DNA of 15,132 bases from Rhodobacteraceae bacterium UBA6273 (GCA_002440625.1 DJUV01000328.1:1-15132); one strand, 5' to 3'. Shown: positions 6,500 to 13,661, numbered from the stretch's first letter. Notes: generated by a model not told the origin, from the sequence alone. Program-made: numbers and translations.

Positions 6500-6867
6500 C
6501 GCTTTGCGCCGTCTGCGCGCGGGAGGCCCGCGGCTTCGGCTACGTCCACCGGCTCCAGCACGACCGCTATCCCTATCACCGCTTCTGCTCGCTCCGCTGT
6601 CAGGACGTGGGCAGCGCAATCGCCCAAAGGATGAATGGTATGATCGACAAGACCGCCCGCGAGGCACAGGCGATCCGCGACGCGCGGGCGCTCTTTGCCG
6701 AAGCGCTGACCGACCTCGGGCTCATGGAGCCTTTCTTCCATCGCACGGCCGCGGATATCGACCGGCTGATCGAGGCGGCCGTCACCGGCTATGTCGACAG
6801 CATGTTGGCGCAAGGCGCGCGCAAGGAGCGCGCCGGCACGGCCCATGACGATCCGATTCCGTTCTGA
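6457..6867 (+). CDS. DUF6511-like zinc-finger protein with SSB-like C-terminal tip
   Basis: The clearly coding part begins near 6497 with ALCAVCAREARGFGYVHR and contains four cysteines, C17-x2-C20 and C44-x3-C48 in the version counted from TTG 6457, a likely zinc-binding unit. A helical region follows (TAREAQAIRDARALFAEALT, then GLMEPFFHRTAADIDRLIEA). The last residues are AHDDPIPF, close to the SSB tip DDDIPF that recruits repair and replication proteins. I recognise the whole as DUF6511-like from alphaproteobacterial phages. The start is the weak point: no ATG or GTG lies between the previous frame and the first cysteine; TTG 6457 and ATGs at 6283 or 6328 fall inside the preceding gene. A -1 shift at 6493-6496 is an alternative. 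GAGGAGG overlapping its stop serves the next gene. Confidence 0.75.
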   Translation: MAARRSDREFPAGVALCAVCAREARGFGYVHRLQHDRYPYHRFCSLRCQDVGSAIAQRMNGMIDKTAREAQAIRDARALFAEALTDLGLMEPFFHRTAADIDRLIEAAVTGYVDSMLAQGARKERAGTAHDDPIPF

Positions 6868-6877
6868 GGAGGCCGCC

Positions 6878-7087
6878 ATGATCGATCTGAACAATGAGGC
6901 CGCCCCCTGGACCGACCTTCTCGCCGCCGCGACGGCAAATGCCATCACCCACTTCGAGGTCGAGTTCTGCGAGAGCCTGCGCCAGAAGCTTGAAACATTC
7001 GGCGCGCGCGTCCGGCTGACCGAGGCCCAGCATCACAAGCTAACCTGCATCGCGCAGGCTGGCGGGTTCTGGGAGCGCGAACAATGA
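6878..7087 (+). CDS. Small phage protein, 69 aa, unknown function
   Basis: ATG 6878 follows GAGGAGG by 5 bases, ten bases after the DUF6511 stop. The product begins MIDLNNEAAPW and is mostly helical: DLLAAATANAITHFEVEFCE, ESLRQKLETFGARVRL, then TEAQHHKLTCIAQAGGFWER. The stop overlaps the next start as ATGA at 7084-7087, typical of coupled translation. No family is recognised. The opening MIDLN is shared with the nuclease gene at 7084 and the primase gene at 9953. Small size and position suggest an accessory to the nuclease encoded directly after it; that is inference. Confidence 0.82.
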   Translation: MIDLNNEAAPWTDLLAAATANAITHFEVEFCESLRQKLETFGARVRLTEAQHHKLTCIAQAGGFWEREQ

Positions 7088-7881
7088 TCGACCTGAACCA
7101 TGGCTCTGGTTGCCTCTATGGCCAGGACGCGCCGCTTCCTCCGATCGCCGCCGCCGTCTCGTCCGCGATCGATGCCGCCCTGACGGCGCGCAATCGCGCC
7201 GAGCGCCCCCGCACCTATGTCAGTTCCTCGGGGCTAGGGCGCGACTGCCTGCGCCAGATACAGTTCGACTATCTCGCTGCCCCCAAGGACGAGGGCCAGG
7301 AGTTCGAACCGCGCATCCTGCGGATCTTCGAGGCAGGCCATCGGGCCGAGGACATTGTCGCGGGCTGGTTCCGGATTGCCGGGTTCGATCTGCGCACCGA
7401 ACGCCCCGATGGCCGCCAGTTCGGCTTCGCGGCCATGGCGGGCCGGTTCAAGGGCCATATCGACGGCTGCTTCGTCTCGGGCCCCGTGGCGATGGATTTT
7501 CCCGCGCTCTGGGAGAACAAGGCGCTCGGCGCGTCGAGTTGGAAGGATGTGGTCAAGCGTGGCGTCAGCATCGCGCGACCCGTCTACGCCGCCCAGATCG
7601 CGCTCTATCAGGCCTATATGGACCTGCCCAACCCGGCGCTCTTCACCGCGCTGAACCGCGACACGATGGAATTGCACACGGAACTGGTGCCATTCGATAC
7701 CCGCTTGGCGCAGGAGATGTCGGATCGCGCGGTCACGGTCGTGCAGGCCACGGCGGCGGGCGAATGGTTGCCCCGGGCGGCGACCGAACCCACGGCCGTC
7801 GTCTGCCGGGGCGGCATGGCCGGTGGCAAGTGGCACGCGCCCTGCGCATGGGCCGCCAAGTGCTGGGGTGAGCGGCGATGA
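7084..7881 (+). CDS. Cas4/RecB-like PD-(D/E)XK nuclease with four cysteines
   Basis: The 265-aa product has the core of RecB-type exonucleases: a helix with FEAGHRAED (about 82-90), KGHIDG with D127, LWENKA with E144 and K146, and a final helix with YAAQIALYQAYM (Q171). These give the D...ExK...Q signature for metal-dependent DNA cleavage. Four cysteines sit where Cas4/AddB-type enzymes place iron-sulphur ligands: C55 (GRDCLRQ) near the N-terminus and C241, C254 and C260 near the C-terminus (spacing C-x12-C-x5-C). An iron-sulphur cluster is likely but unproven. The product probably resects phage DNA ends to give ssDNA for the Sak4/DUF669 pair. ATG 7084 overlaps the previous stop; its own stop overlaps the next start at 7878. 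Confidence 0.9.
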   Translation: MIDLNHGSGCLYGQDAPLPPIAAAVSSAIDAALTARNRAERPRTYVSSSGLGRDCLRQIQFDYLAAPKDEGQEFEPRILRIFEAGHRAEDIVAGWFRIAGFDLRTERPDGRQFGFAAMAGRFKGHIDGCFVSGPVAMDFPALWENKALGASSWKDVVKRGVSIARPVYAAQIALYQAYMDLPNPALFTALNRDTMELHTELVPFDTRLAQEMSDRAVTVVQATAAGEWLPRAATEPTAVVCRGGMAGGKWHAPCAWAAKCWGERR

Positions 7882-8627
7882 TCCCTGACGCTTATGATCT
7901 CAAGCGGATTGTCCGCGCCCATCGCGCGCGCTTCTGGCTGCCGGACCTGCTCGAAGGGTTCGAGTTCGCGCCGGTCTGGCGCTTCGCCGATCAGGCGCAG
8001 TTCGATTCCGACGACGTCGATGCACTGGCCCGCCGCCTGGCGGCCGGTCCGCAACGGTTGCCACACCCTGAGACGATTTTTGAGGTGGCCGACCGCAGTC
8101 GGACCATCCGCAGCCAGATCGTCTACGCCCGGCAGCGCGAAGACGGCATCGAGGCGGTCTGGCTTGCCCTGTGGCGCAGCCCCAGACGTTGGACCGATAT
8201 CCATGCCCATGTCCAGATCGCCGATGGCGGCATCGTGGAATTCGCCACCAATCCGGCGCTCCGCGATGCAGGACTGGCGGAACAAAGCGGTCAGGCGGCG
8301 GCCGCCATCGTCTGGCGCGGGCTAGCGATCCTCGCATCCGCTGCAAGCATCGGCGAACGGCAGATCGCCCCAATCAAGCGCAAACCCTTCGCGCGGGATG
8401 GCGTGCGCGGCTGGACCTGGCATCAGGTCGCCATCGATCCGGCCCGGCTTCGCGCCGCATCCGAACCGCTCGGCGGCAGTCATGCCAGCCCGCGCTGGCA
8501 CCTGCGTCGGGGGCATTGGCGCCAGTTGCCGGACGGTCGGCGCATCTTCGTGCGCCAATGCGAAGTGGGCGATCCCGCGCGCGGCGGGGTGGTGAAGGAC
8601 TATGCGCTGGAGGCGCGACAGGCATGA
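7878..8627 (+). CDS. Conserved phage protein, 249 aa, basic C-terminal motif
   Basis: ATG 7878 overlaps the nuclease stop (ATGA), and the stop overlaps the helicase start in the same way, so the gene sits firmly in the operon. The N-terminal two thirds (about 1-160) hold YDLKRIVRAHRARFWLPDLL and a beta-rich part (EAVWLALWRSPRRWTDIHAH). The C-terminal 50 residues carry SPRWHLRRGHWRQLPDGRRI and FVRQCEVGDPARGGVVKDY. I recall this H.RRGHWR.L.DGR.....C.VGDP pattern at the ends of many phage hypothetical proteins. It is basic and may bind DNA or the phage replication machinery. No enzyme signature is visible and the function is unknown. Confidence 0.82.
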   Translation: MIPDAYDLKRIVRAHRARFWLPDLLEGFEFAPVWRFADQAQFDSDDVDALARRLAAGPQRLPHPETIFEVADRSRTIRSQIVYARQREDGIEAVWLALWRSPRRWTDIHAHVQIADGGIVEFATNPALRDAGLAEQSGQAAAAIVWRGLAILASAASIGERQIAPIKRKPFARDGVRGWTWHQVAIDPARLRAASEPLGGSHASPRWHLRRGHWRQLPDGRRIFVRQCEVGDPARGGVVKDYALEARQA

Positions 8628-9943
8628 CGGAATTCACCCCATCGGCAGCGCAGGCCGCCGCCATCGCCGAGGTCCGCGACTGGTTCGAGAACCGCACGGA
8701 CACGCAACAGGTGTTCCGGCTCTTTGGCTATGCCGGATCGGGCAAGAGCACGGTGCTGAAGTTCGCGCTCGATGAGCTTGGCCTGTCGCCCCATCGTGGC
8801 GCAAAGGACGGCACCTGCGTGCCGGGTGTGGTCACCGCCACCTTCACCGGCAAGGCGGCGCTGGTACTGACCCGCAAGGGCACGCCCGCCCGCACCATTC
8901 ACAGCCTGATCTATTCCGTGATCGAGGCCACGGAAGCGGAAATCGAGGCCGCAGCGCAGAAGGTCCGAGAGGCCGAGACTGCCGCGCGGCGGCTGACCGG
9001 CTTTGACCGCACAACGGCCGAGGCCGCGATCGAGGCCATGCGGCAGGCGCTCTCGGCGATGAAGCATCCCCGTTTCGCCCTGAACCCGCAGAGCGATGCG
9101 GCGGATGCAAGGCTGATCGTCCTTGACGAGGTGTCGATGGTGGGAGAGGAAATGGCGCGCGATCTGATGAGTTTTGGCAAACCGATCCTCGTTCTGGGCG
9201 ATCCGGGTCAGTTGCCGCCCATCAAGGGCGAAGGCGCCTTCACCCGCGATGCGCCTGACGTGATGCTGACCGAGATCCACCGTCAGGCGACTGAGAGCGC
9301 GATCATCCGTCTCGCCACCATGGCGCGGATGGGCGAGCCCATCGGTTTTGGCACCTACGACACCCATGTCGCCAAGATGCGCAAGGGCGACATTTCGCCG
9401 GAACAGGCGCTGCGCGGCGGGCAGTTGATCTGCGGGCTGAACGCGACACGGTTGCAGATCAACAATGCGATGCGTGCGGCGGCCGGGCTGGGCGGGACCT
9501 ATTTGCCCACTGGCGCGGCGGAAAAGATCATCTGCCTCAAGAACGACAATTCGCTCGGGCTTATCAACGGCATGTTCCTGACCCTCGAGGATATCGTCGA
9601 CGAGGGCAGCCTCTATTTCTCTGCCGTGGTGCATGACGAGGACGGGCGCCGGGTATCCCCCTTCGACAGCGACGGACGCCCCGGGCGGCTGCGCATCTAC
9701 AAGGGGCATTTCGAGGATCACGTCTCCTACGACGCCAAGCGCCATGACCGCGATTGGCGGGAAAAGCGCAAGCTGACCGAGGCGACCTACGGCTGGGCGA
9801 TCACCGCCCACAAGGCGCAAGGGTCGCAGTGGGAGAACGTGATCGTCTGGGATGACGGGCTGGGACGCAGCGAGATCGACCGCCGTCGCTGGCTCTATAC
9901 CGCCATCACCCGCGCTGAGCGCGGGCTCGTCCTTCTGGCCTGA
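8624..9943 (+). CDS. Dda/RecD-like superfamily 1B DNA helicase
   Basis: ATG 8624 overlaps the previous stop (ATGA) and begins directly with the expected Q-motif region (FTPSAAQAAAIAEVRDWFEN). The 439-aa product shows the helicase motifs in order: Walker A GYAGSGKST (35-43), motif Ia ATFTGKAALVL (72-82) with TIHSLIY (91-97), Walker B LIVLDEVSMV with DE at 168-169, motif III GDPGQLPPI (192-200), motif IV near TEIHRQ (216-221), motif V/VI TAHKAQGSQW (about 394-403) and YTAITRAERGLVLL at the end. This matches Dda/RecD2-type 5'-to-3' helicases. A helical insert at about 100-150 is the usual pin-domain region. Length is typical of Dda. Likely work is fork restart, clearing bound proteins and branch migration. 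Confidence 0.92.
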   Translation: MTEFTPSAAQAAAIAEVRDWFENRTDTQQVFRLFGYAGSGKSTVLKFALDELGLSPHRGAKDGTCVPGVVTATFTGKAALVLTRKGTPARTIHSLIYSVIEATEAEIEAAAQKVREAETAARRLTGFDRTTAEAAIEAMRQALSAMKHPRFALNPQSDAADARLIVLDEVSMVGEEMARDLMSFGKPILVLGDPGQLPPIKGEGAFTRDAPDVMLTEIHRQATESAIIRLATMARMGEPIGFGTYDTHVAKMRKGDISPEQALRGGQLICGLNATRLQINNAMRAAAGLGGTYLPTGAAEKIICLKNDNSLGLINGMFLTLEDIVDEGSLYFSAVVHDEDGRRVSPFDSDGRPGRLRIYKGHFEDHVSYDAKRHDRDWREKRKLTEATYGWAITAHKAQGSQWENVIVWDDGLGRSEIDRRRWLYTAITRAERGLVLLA

Positions 9944-9952
9944 GGGGGCGCG

Positions 9953-12508
9953 ATGATCGATCTCAACGATGTCGGCACGCCGAAAGCACGCCACGATCTG
10001 GCGGCCGTAAAGGACCGGCTGGCGGCGACAGCTGGCGACTGGCTCCCCGGCATCTTTCCGGAGGCGCGGCTTGCGCGCGACCGTCGCTCCTTGCGCTGTG
10101 CCGACCTGTCCGGCCGCCCGCCGCGCAAGGAAGGGTCCTGCACGATCCATCTCGACGGGCCCTATGCCGGCTGGGGGTTCGACTATGCCACCGGCGAAAG
10201 CGCAGGGCCCATCGACCTGATCGCGCAGGCAACCGGGCTCTGCGATGGCGCGCTCTTCGACGAAGCGGCGCGGATTGCCGGAATGGATCATCCCGCGCCC
10301 CGAAACGCGCCACGCGGGAAGCCCGATCATACCGGCGAGATTGCCCGGCTGGTCGATGGCGCAAAGCCGCTCGCTGGCACCCCCGGCGAAACCTACCTCC
10401 GCACCCGCGGCCTTGCTGATCCGGGATGCCCGGATCTGCTGTTCCACCCCGACCTGCCGGATTTCGACACGCGACGCGGTTGGCCGGGGCTGATCGCATT
10501 GCCACGCCTGGCGGATGGCACCCGCGCGCAGGGCATCCACCGGACTTTCCTGCTCGACGACGGCAGTGCCAAGGCGCCTGCCGGAAAGAAGATGCTGGGT
10601 TCGGTGGCCGAAGCGGCCGTGCGGTTGTTCGCCATGCCTGCGGACGGCCATCTCGGCATTGCCGAAGGCATCGAGACCGCTCTAGCGGCGCATGCCCTGT
10701 TCGGCACCGCCGTCTGGGCGGCGCTGTCCGCGGATGGCCTCGCGCGGTTTCGCTGTCCCGAGGGCACGACACGGATCACGATCTATGCCGATGCAGGCGA
10801 CACAGGTCGTCAGGCCACTGCGACCCTGTCGGATCGGCTGAACCGGGCCGACATTCCGAACGAAATCGTGGTCCCGCTGCATGGCGATGATTTCAACGAC
10901 GATCTGATGCGCGGGGCGTGTGCGGCCGACTATCGCCCGGATATTTCGGCAGACGAGCCGGTCGGTATTGAGGCCATGACGACAGTGGCAGCTCCGACGC
11001 CTGGCGATCCGGACGCTCTGATTGCCGCCGCCGAGGCGCTGACCAACCCGCCCGAACTCGCGGCACTCTCCAGCCTTCTCGGTCGCCTTGCGCTGGCCCG
11101 GCTCGATCCGCTGCCCGAACGCCAGATCCTTGCCCGGATCAAGACTGCGACCGGCATCTCCATGTCCATCCTCGACAAGCAATTGACGGAACTGCGCCGC
11201 CGCGTGCATGCGACGGGCGATCCGCAGGGCCGGATCGCGCGGCCCGCCTGGTTCGGACGGCTGTGTCAGGATCTGTCCGGCACGCCCGAGCGCAACGAGG
11301 CCAATGTGATCATCGCCCTGTCCTCGGATCCAGTCTTTGCCGGGCTTCTGGCCTTCGACGAGTTCGCCCAATCCATCGTGGTTCGTCAGCCGTTGCCATG
11401 GGATGATCCGGCCATCCGATTTCCGCGCCCCTGGGACGATGCCGACGATGTGCGCACCGCCGAATGGCTGCAGTTGCGCGGGCTCAACGTGGCCCCGATG
11501 GTCGTCAGCCGGGGTGTCGGCGCGGTGGCCCGCGACCTGCGCATCCATCCGGTTCGCGACTGGCTCGACACCCTGAAATGGGACGGCACGCCCCGCATCG
11601 AGACCTGGACCAGCACCTATCTCGGTGCCACGCCGACAGCCTTCCATCACACCATCGGCGCGCTCTGGCTGATCTCTGCCGTGGCCCGGATCTACCGGCC
11701 CGGGGTGAAGGCCGATCACATGCTGATCCTCGAAGGGCCGCAGGGCGCGCGCAAATCGACAGCCATAAAGGTGTTGGCGGGTGAGGACTGGTTCACCGAC
11801 GAACTGCCCGAGCTCGGGTCCAAGGACGCGGCCATTCACATGCAGGGCGTCTGGATCGTGGAAATTGCCGAACTCGACGCCATCGGCCGGGCCGAGGTGT
11901 CGCGCATCAAGGCGTTCCTGACCCGCACCACCGACAGGTTCCGCCCGCCCTATGGCCGCTACACCGTCGAGGTGCCGCGCCAATGCGTCTTCGCGGGCAC
12001 CGTGAACCCCGACACCTATCTGCGCGACGAAACCGGCAACCGCCGCTTCTGGCCGCTGCGCTGTGGCACCATCGACATCGCAGCGCTGGCTCGCGATCGG
12101 GACCAGATCTGGGCCGAAGCCGTCCATCGTTTCCGCGACGGCGCGATCTGGTGGATCGACGATCCGGCAATCCTTTCGGAAGCCGCCGCCGCGCAGGAGG
12201 CACGCTACCAGGCGGATGCCTGGGACGCGCGGATCGACCGCTGGCTGACCCACGACACCCGCAGCGTCAATCGCGGCCATGCGGGCTGGGATGATTGGCA
12301 GGATGAAGAGTTCGAACGTCCCGAGCCGATCCACGACGTGTCGGTGGGCGAAATCCTCGAAGGCGCGCTCGGCATCGAGCCCGCGAAATGGACCAAGGGC
12401 GACCAGATGCGCGTGGGGGCCTGGCTGAAGTCGCGGGATTGGGAGCGATACCGCAGCGGCGCAGGCGCGACCCGCGAATGGCGCTACCGCAGATCGCAGC
12501 GCGGCTGA
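9953..12508 (+). CDS. Toprim primase fused to VapE-type P-loop helicase
   Basis: The 851-aa product has two modules. Residues about 25-330 form a primase-like part: a fold with GWGFDYATGESAGPIDLIAQ and then a Toprim domain with IAEGIET (E238), IYADAGDTG (D280, D283) and DDFNDD (313-317), the metal-binding acidic residues of bacterial-type primases. Residues about 440-800 match virulence-associated E (VapE) proteins: RDWLDTLKWDGTPRIETW, Walker A GPQGARKST (595-603), VWIVEIAELDAI as Walker B, TDRFRPPYGRY and AGTVNPDTYLRDETGNRRFW. A classic zinc finger is not obvious at the N-terminus. Such fusions prime and unwind at phage origins. GAGGGGG just upstream of ATG 9953 supports the start, nine bases after the helicase stop. 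It is the last gene of the operon and is followed by a terminator and an iteron array. Confidence 0.92.
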   Translation: MIDLNDVGTPKARHDLAAVKDRLAATAGDWLPGIFPEARLARDRRSLRCADLSGRPPRKEGSCTIHLDGPYAGWGFDYATGESAGPIDLIAQATGLCDGALFDEAARIAGMDHPAPRNAPRGKPDHTGEIARLVDGAKPLAGTPGETYLRTRGLADPGCPDLLFHPDLPDFDTRRGWPGLIALPRLADGTRAQGIHRTFLLDDGSAKAPAGKKMLGSVAEAAVRLFAMPADGHLGIAEGIETALAAHALFGTAVWAALSADGLARFRCPEGTTRITIYADAGDTGRQATATLSDRLNRADIPNEIVVPLHGDDFNDDLMRGACAADYRPDISADEPVGIEAMTTVAAPTPGDPDALIAAAEALTNPPELAALSSLLGRLALARLDPLPERQILARIKTATGISMSILDKQLTELRRRVHATGDPQGRIARPAWFGRLCQDLSGTPERNEANVIIALSSDPVFAGLLAFDEFAQSIVVRQPLPWDDPAIRFPRPWDDADDVRTAEWLQLRGLNVAPMVVSRGVGAVARDLRIHPVRDWLDTLKWDGTPRIETWTSTYLGATPTAFHHTIGALWLISAVARIYRPGVKADHMLILEGPQGARKSTAIKVLAGEDWFTDELPELGSKDAAIHMQGVWIVEIAELDAIGRAEVSRIKAFLTRTTDRFRPPYGRYTVEVPRQCVFAGTVNPDTYLRDETGNRRFWPLRCGTIDIAALARDRDQIWAEAVHRFRDGAIWWIDDPAILSEAAAAQEARYQADAWDARIDRWLTHDTRSVNRGHAGWDDWQDEEFERPEPIHDVSVGEILEGALGIEPAKWTKGDQMRVGAWLKSRDWERYRSGAGATREWRYRRSQRG

Positions 12509-12534
12509 CATCGCGATGGCAGTGTCAGGCACCG

Positions 12535-12563
12535 AAGGGGCATCCATCCGGGTGCCCCTTTTC
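12535..12563 (+). terminator. Intrinsic terminator after the primase-helicase gene
   Basis: AAGGGGCATCC (12535-12545) pairs with GGGTGCCCCTT (12550-12560) around a four-base loop ATCC, an 11-bp stem with one G-T pair, and TTTT spans 12559-12562. It lies 26 bases after the primase stop codon on the same strand. This is a textbook rho-independent terminator and marks the end of the long operon. Confidence 0.8.
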
Positions 12564-12572
12564 ATTTGCCGC

Positions 12573-12843
12573 TGTCCCACTTCGCGGCGTGTCCCACTTC
12601 AAGTCCAAGGCAGGACAGAAAAAACCATTTTAAATCAATCCTGTCCCACCTGTCCCACTTGGACCGCCAACTTCTCTCTTTCCCATATGGAGCGTATGTG
12701 TCCCCCTCGACCTCGTTCTTCCTCATGCGACATAAGGAAAAAGGTGGGACAAGTGGGACAGGTGGGACGCGCCTTGTTTTGAAAGGAAAATCTGGCGTCC
12801 CAATTTGATCGGCAAGTGGGACAACCCGAGACCAGGTGGGACA
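12573..12843. repeat. Nine-copy GTCCCAC/GTGGGAC iteron array, candidate replication origin
   Basis: The 8-mer TGTCCCAC occurs at 12573, 12590, 12642 and 12651. Its reverse complement GTGGGACA occurs at 12744, 12753, 12816 and 12836, with GTGGGACG at 12762. The left copies all point one way and the right copies the other. The copies at 12642/12651 and at 12744/12753/12762 are spaced exactly 9 bp. An AT-rich stretch (12619-12640, 18 of 22 bases A or T) lies between GGACAG 12613-12618 and CTGTCC 12641-12646. The 434-bp gap 12509-12942 has no credible gene; frames across it give repetitive WDRWD or VPPVP peptides from the repeats. By analogy with phage P4, whose alpha primase-helicase binds octamer iterons at its origin, this is a likely binding site for the primase-helicase encoded next door. 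An operator for ruvC is the main alternative. Confidence 0.7.
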
Positions 12844-12942
12844 GAAGCATCGTCTGGCGCATTTTTCTTGAATGGGTGCGCGTGTCATGATTCTCTGCCC
12901 ATGACCAAAGCCGAAGGCCCACGTTTCAGGTGAGCCTTCAAC

Positions 12943-13464
12943 ATGACGCCGACCATCCAGACTGCGGATCTGCACCTCGAACAGGGGCGCCTTTCCACGT
13001 CCTGCATCCTTGCCCTCGACCTCGGGACAACGACAGGTTGGGCCTTGCGTGGCCATGACGGTCTGATCACCTCTGGCACGACGTCCTTTCGCCCCGGGCG
13101 GTTCGACGGCGGCGGTATGCGGTATCTTCGCTTCACCAACTGGCTGACCGAGGTCGACCGGCTATCAGGCCCCATCGCTGCGATCTGGTTTGAGGAAGTC
13201 CGCCGCCATGTCGGAACGGACGCTGCCCATGTCTATGGCGGGCTGATTGCCACGCTCACGGCATGGGCTGAACTCCGCGGCATCCCTTATGAGGGCGTTC
13301 CGGTTGGCACCATCAAGCGCCATGCCACCGGCAAGGGCAACGCCGACAAGCAGGCGATGATCGCGGCCGCGCGGGCGCGCGGGTTCAGTCCCGCCGATGA
13401 CAACGAGGCGGATGCCATCGCCATCCTGCATTGGGCGATCGAAACGAACGGGGGTGTCGCGTGA
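12943..13464 (+). CDS. RuvC-like Holliday junction resolvase (phage type)
   Basis: The 173-aa product has an RNase H-like nuclease core: ILALDLGTTTGWAL places the first catalytic aspartate at D26, AIWFEEVRRH gives E84/E85, and FSPADDNEADAIAILHWAIE supplies the final acidic residues (D152-D157). TIKRHATGKGNADKQAM lies where RuvC proteins carry a conserved KxxxGxGxAxK-like DNA-contact segment. The length is typical of RuvC. Such enzymes cut four-way junctions or branched DNA before packaging. AGGTGAG about 8 bases upstream supports ATG 12943. It starts a new transcription unit just right of the iteron array. The stop overlaps the following GTG start (GTGA at 13461-13464). Confidence 0.88.
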   Translation: MTPTIQTADLHLEQGRLSTSCILALDLGTTTGWALRGHDGLITSGTTSFRPGRFDGGGMRYLRFTNWLTEVDRLSGPIAAIWFEEVRRHVGTDAAHVYGGLIATLTAWAELRGIPYEGVPVGTIKRHATGKGNADKQAMIAAARARGFSPADDNEADAIAILHWAIETNGGVA

Positions 13465-13661
13465 GGTGGTATCCCCGCGGCTATGGTGGCACCCGCCGTG
13501 ATCCAGATCGCGTCAAGCAGGACGGCTGGCATGACCATGGGCTATTGGCCGTGTCCATCGACGACCCGCGTCTCACCTGGCCGGAGCAGGAACTGGTCCG
13601 CCAGCTGGGTGAAAAACTCTACGGCCCGCGTGTCGAGCCAAGGGAGATCGCACATGGCTGA
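13461..13661 (+). CDS. Small conserved phage protein, 66 aa
   Basis: GTG at 13461 overlaps the ruvC-like stop (GTGA), with GGGGG about 6 bases upstream. An upstream in-frame ATG at 13431 would overlap that gene by 34 bases and is less likely. The product begins MRWYPRGYGGTRRDPDRVKQ and continues with LLAVSIDDPRLTWPEQELVR and QLGEKLYGPR. It is basic at the N-terminus and helical at the C-terminus. I recall similar short proteins beside DUF6362 in alphaproteobacterial phages but no function. The next gene starts inside its last codons. Confidence 0.8.
   Translation: MRWYPRGYGGTRRDPDRVKQDGWHDHGLLAVSIDDPRLTWPEQELVRQLGEKLYGPRVEPREIAHG

Noticed and set aside
8600..10651. 683-codon minus-strand frame across the helicase and primase genes
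   Set aside because: The opposite strand encodes clear helicase motifs and a Toprim domain. The minus-strand product has no recognisable domain.
10682..12580. 632-codon minus-strand frame across the VapE gene
   Set aside because: Shadow of the primase-helicase; it also runs through the terminator hairpin.
12516..12782. Plus-strand frames of about 80 codons in the same gap
   Set aside because: They read through the terminator and iterons, are cysteine/proline-rich from repeats, and have no start signal.
12573..12843. Repeat array considered as a CRISPR array
   Set aside because: The repeated unit is only 7-9 bp, occurs in both orientations and has no uniform spacers.
12562..13056. Minus-strand frame of 164 codons through the repeat array
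   Set aside because: Its WDRWD and VPPVPLVPP segments are translations of the GTGGGAC repeats, and it overlaps the ruvC-like gene without a ribosome binding site.
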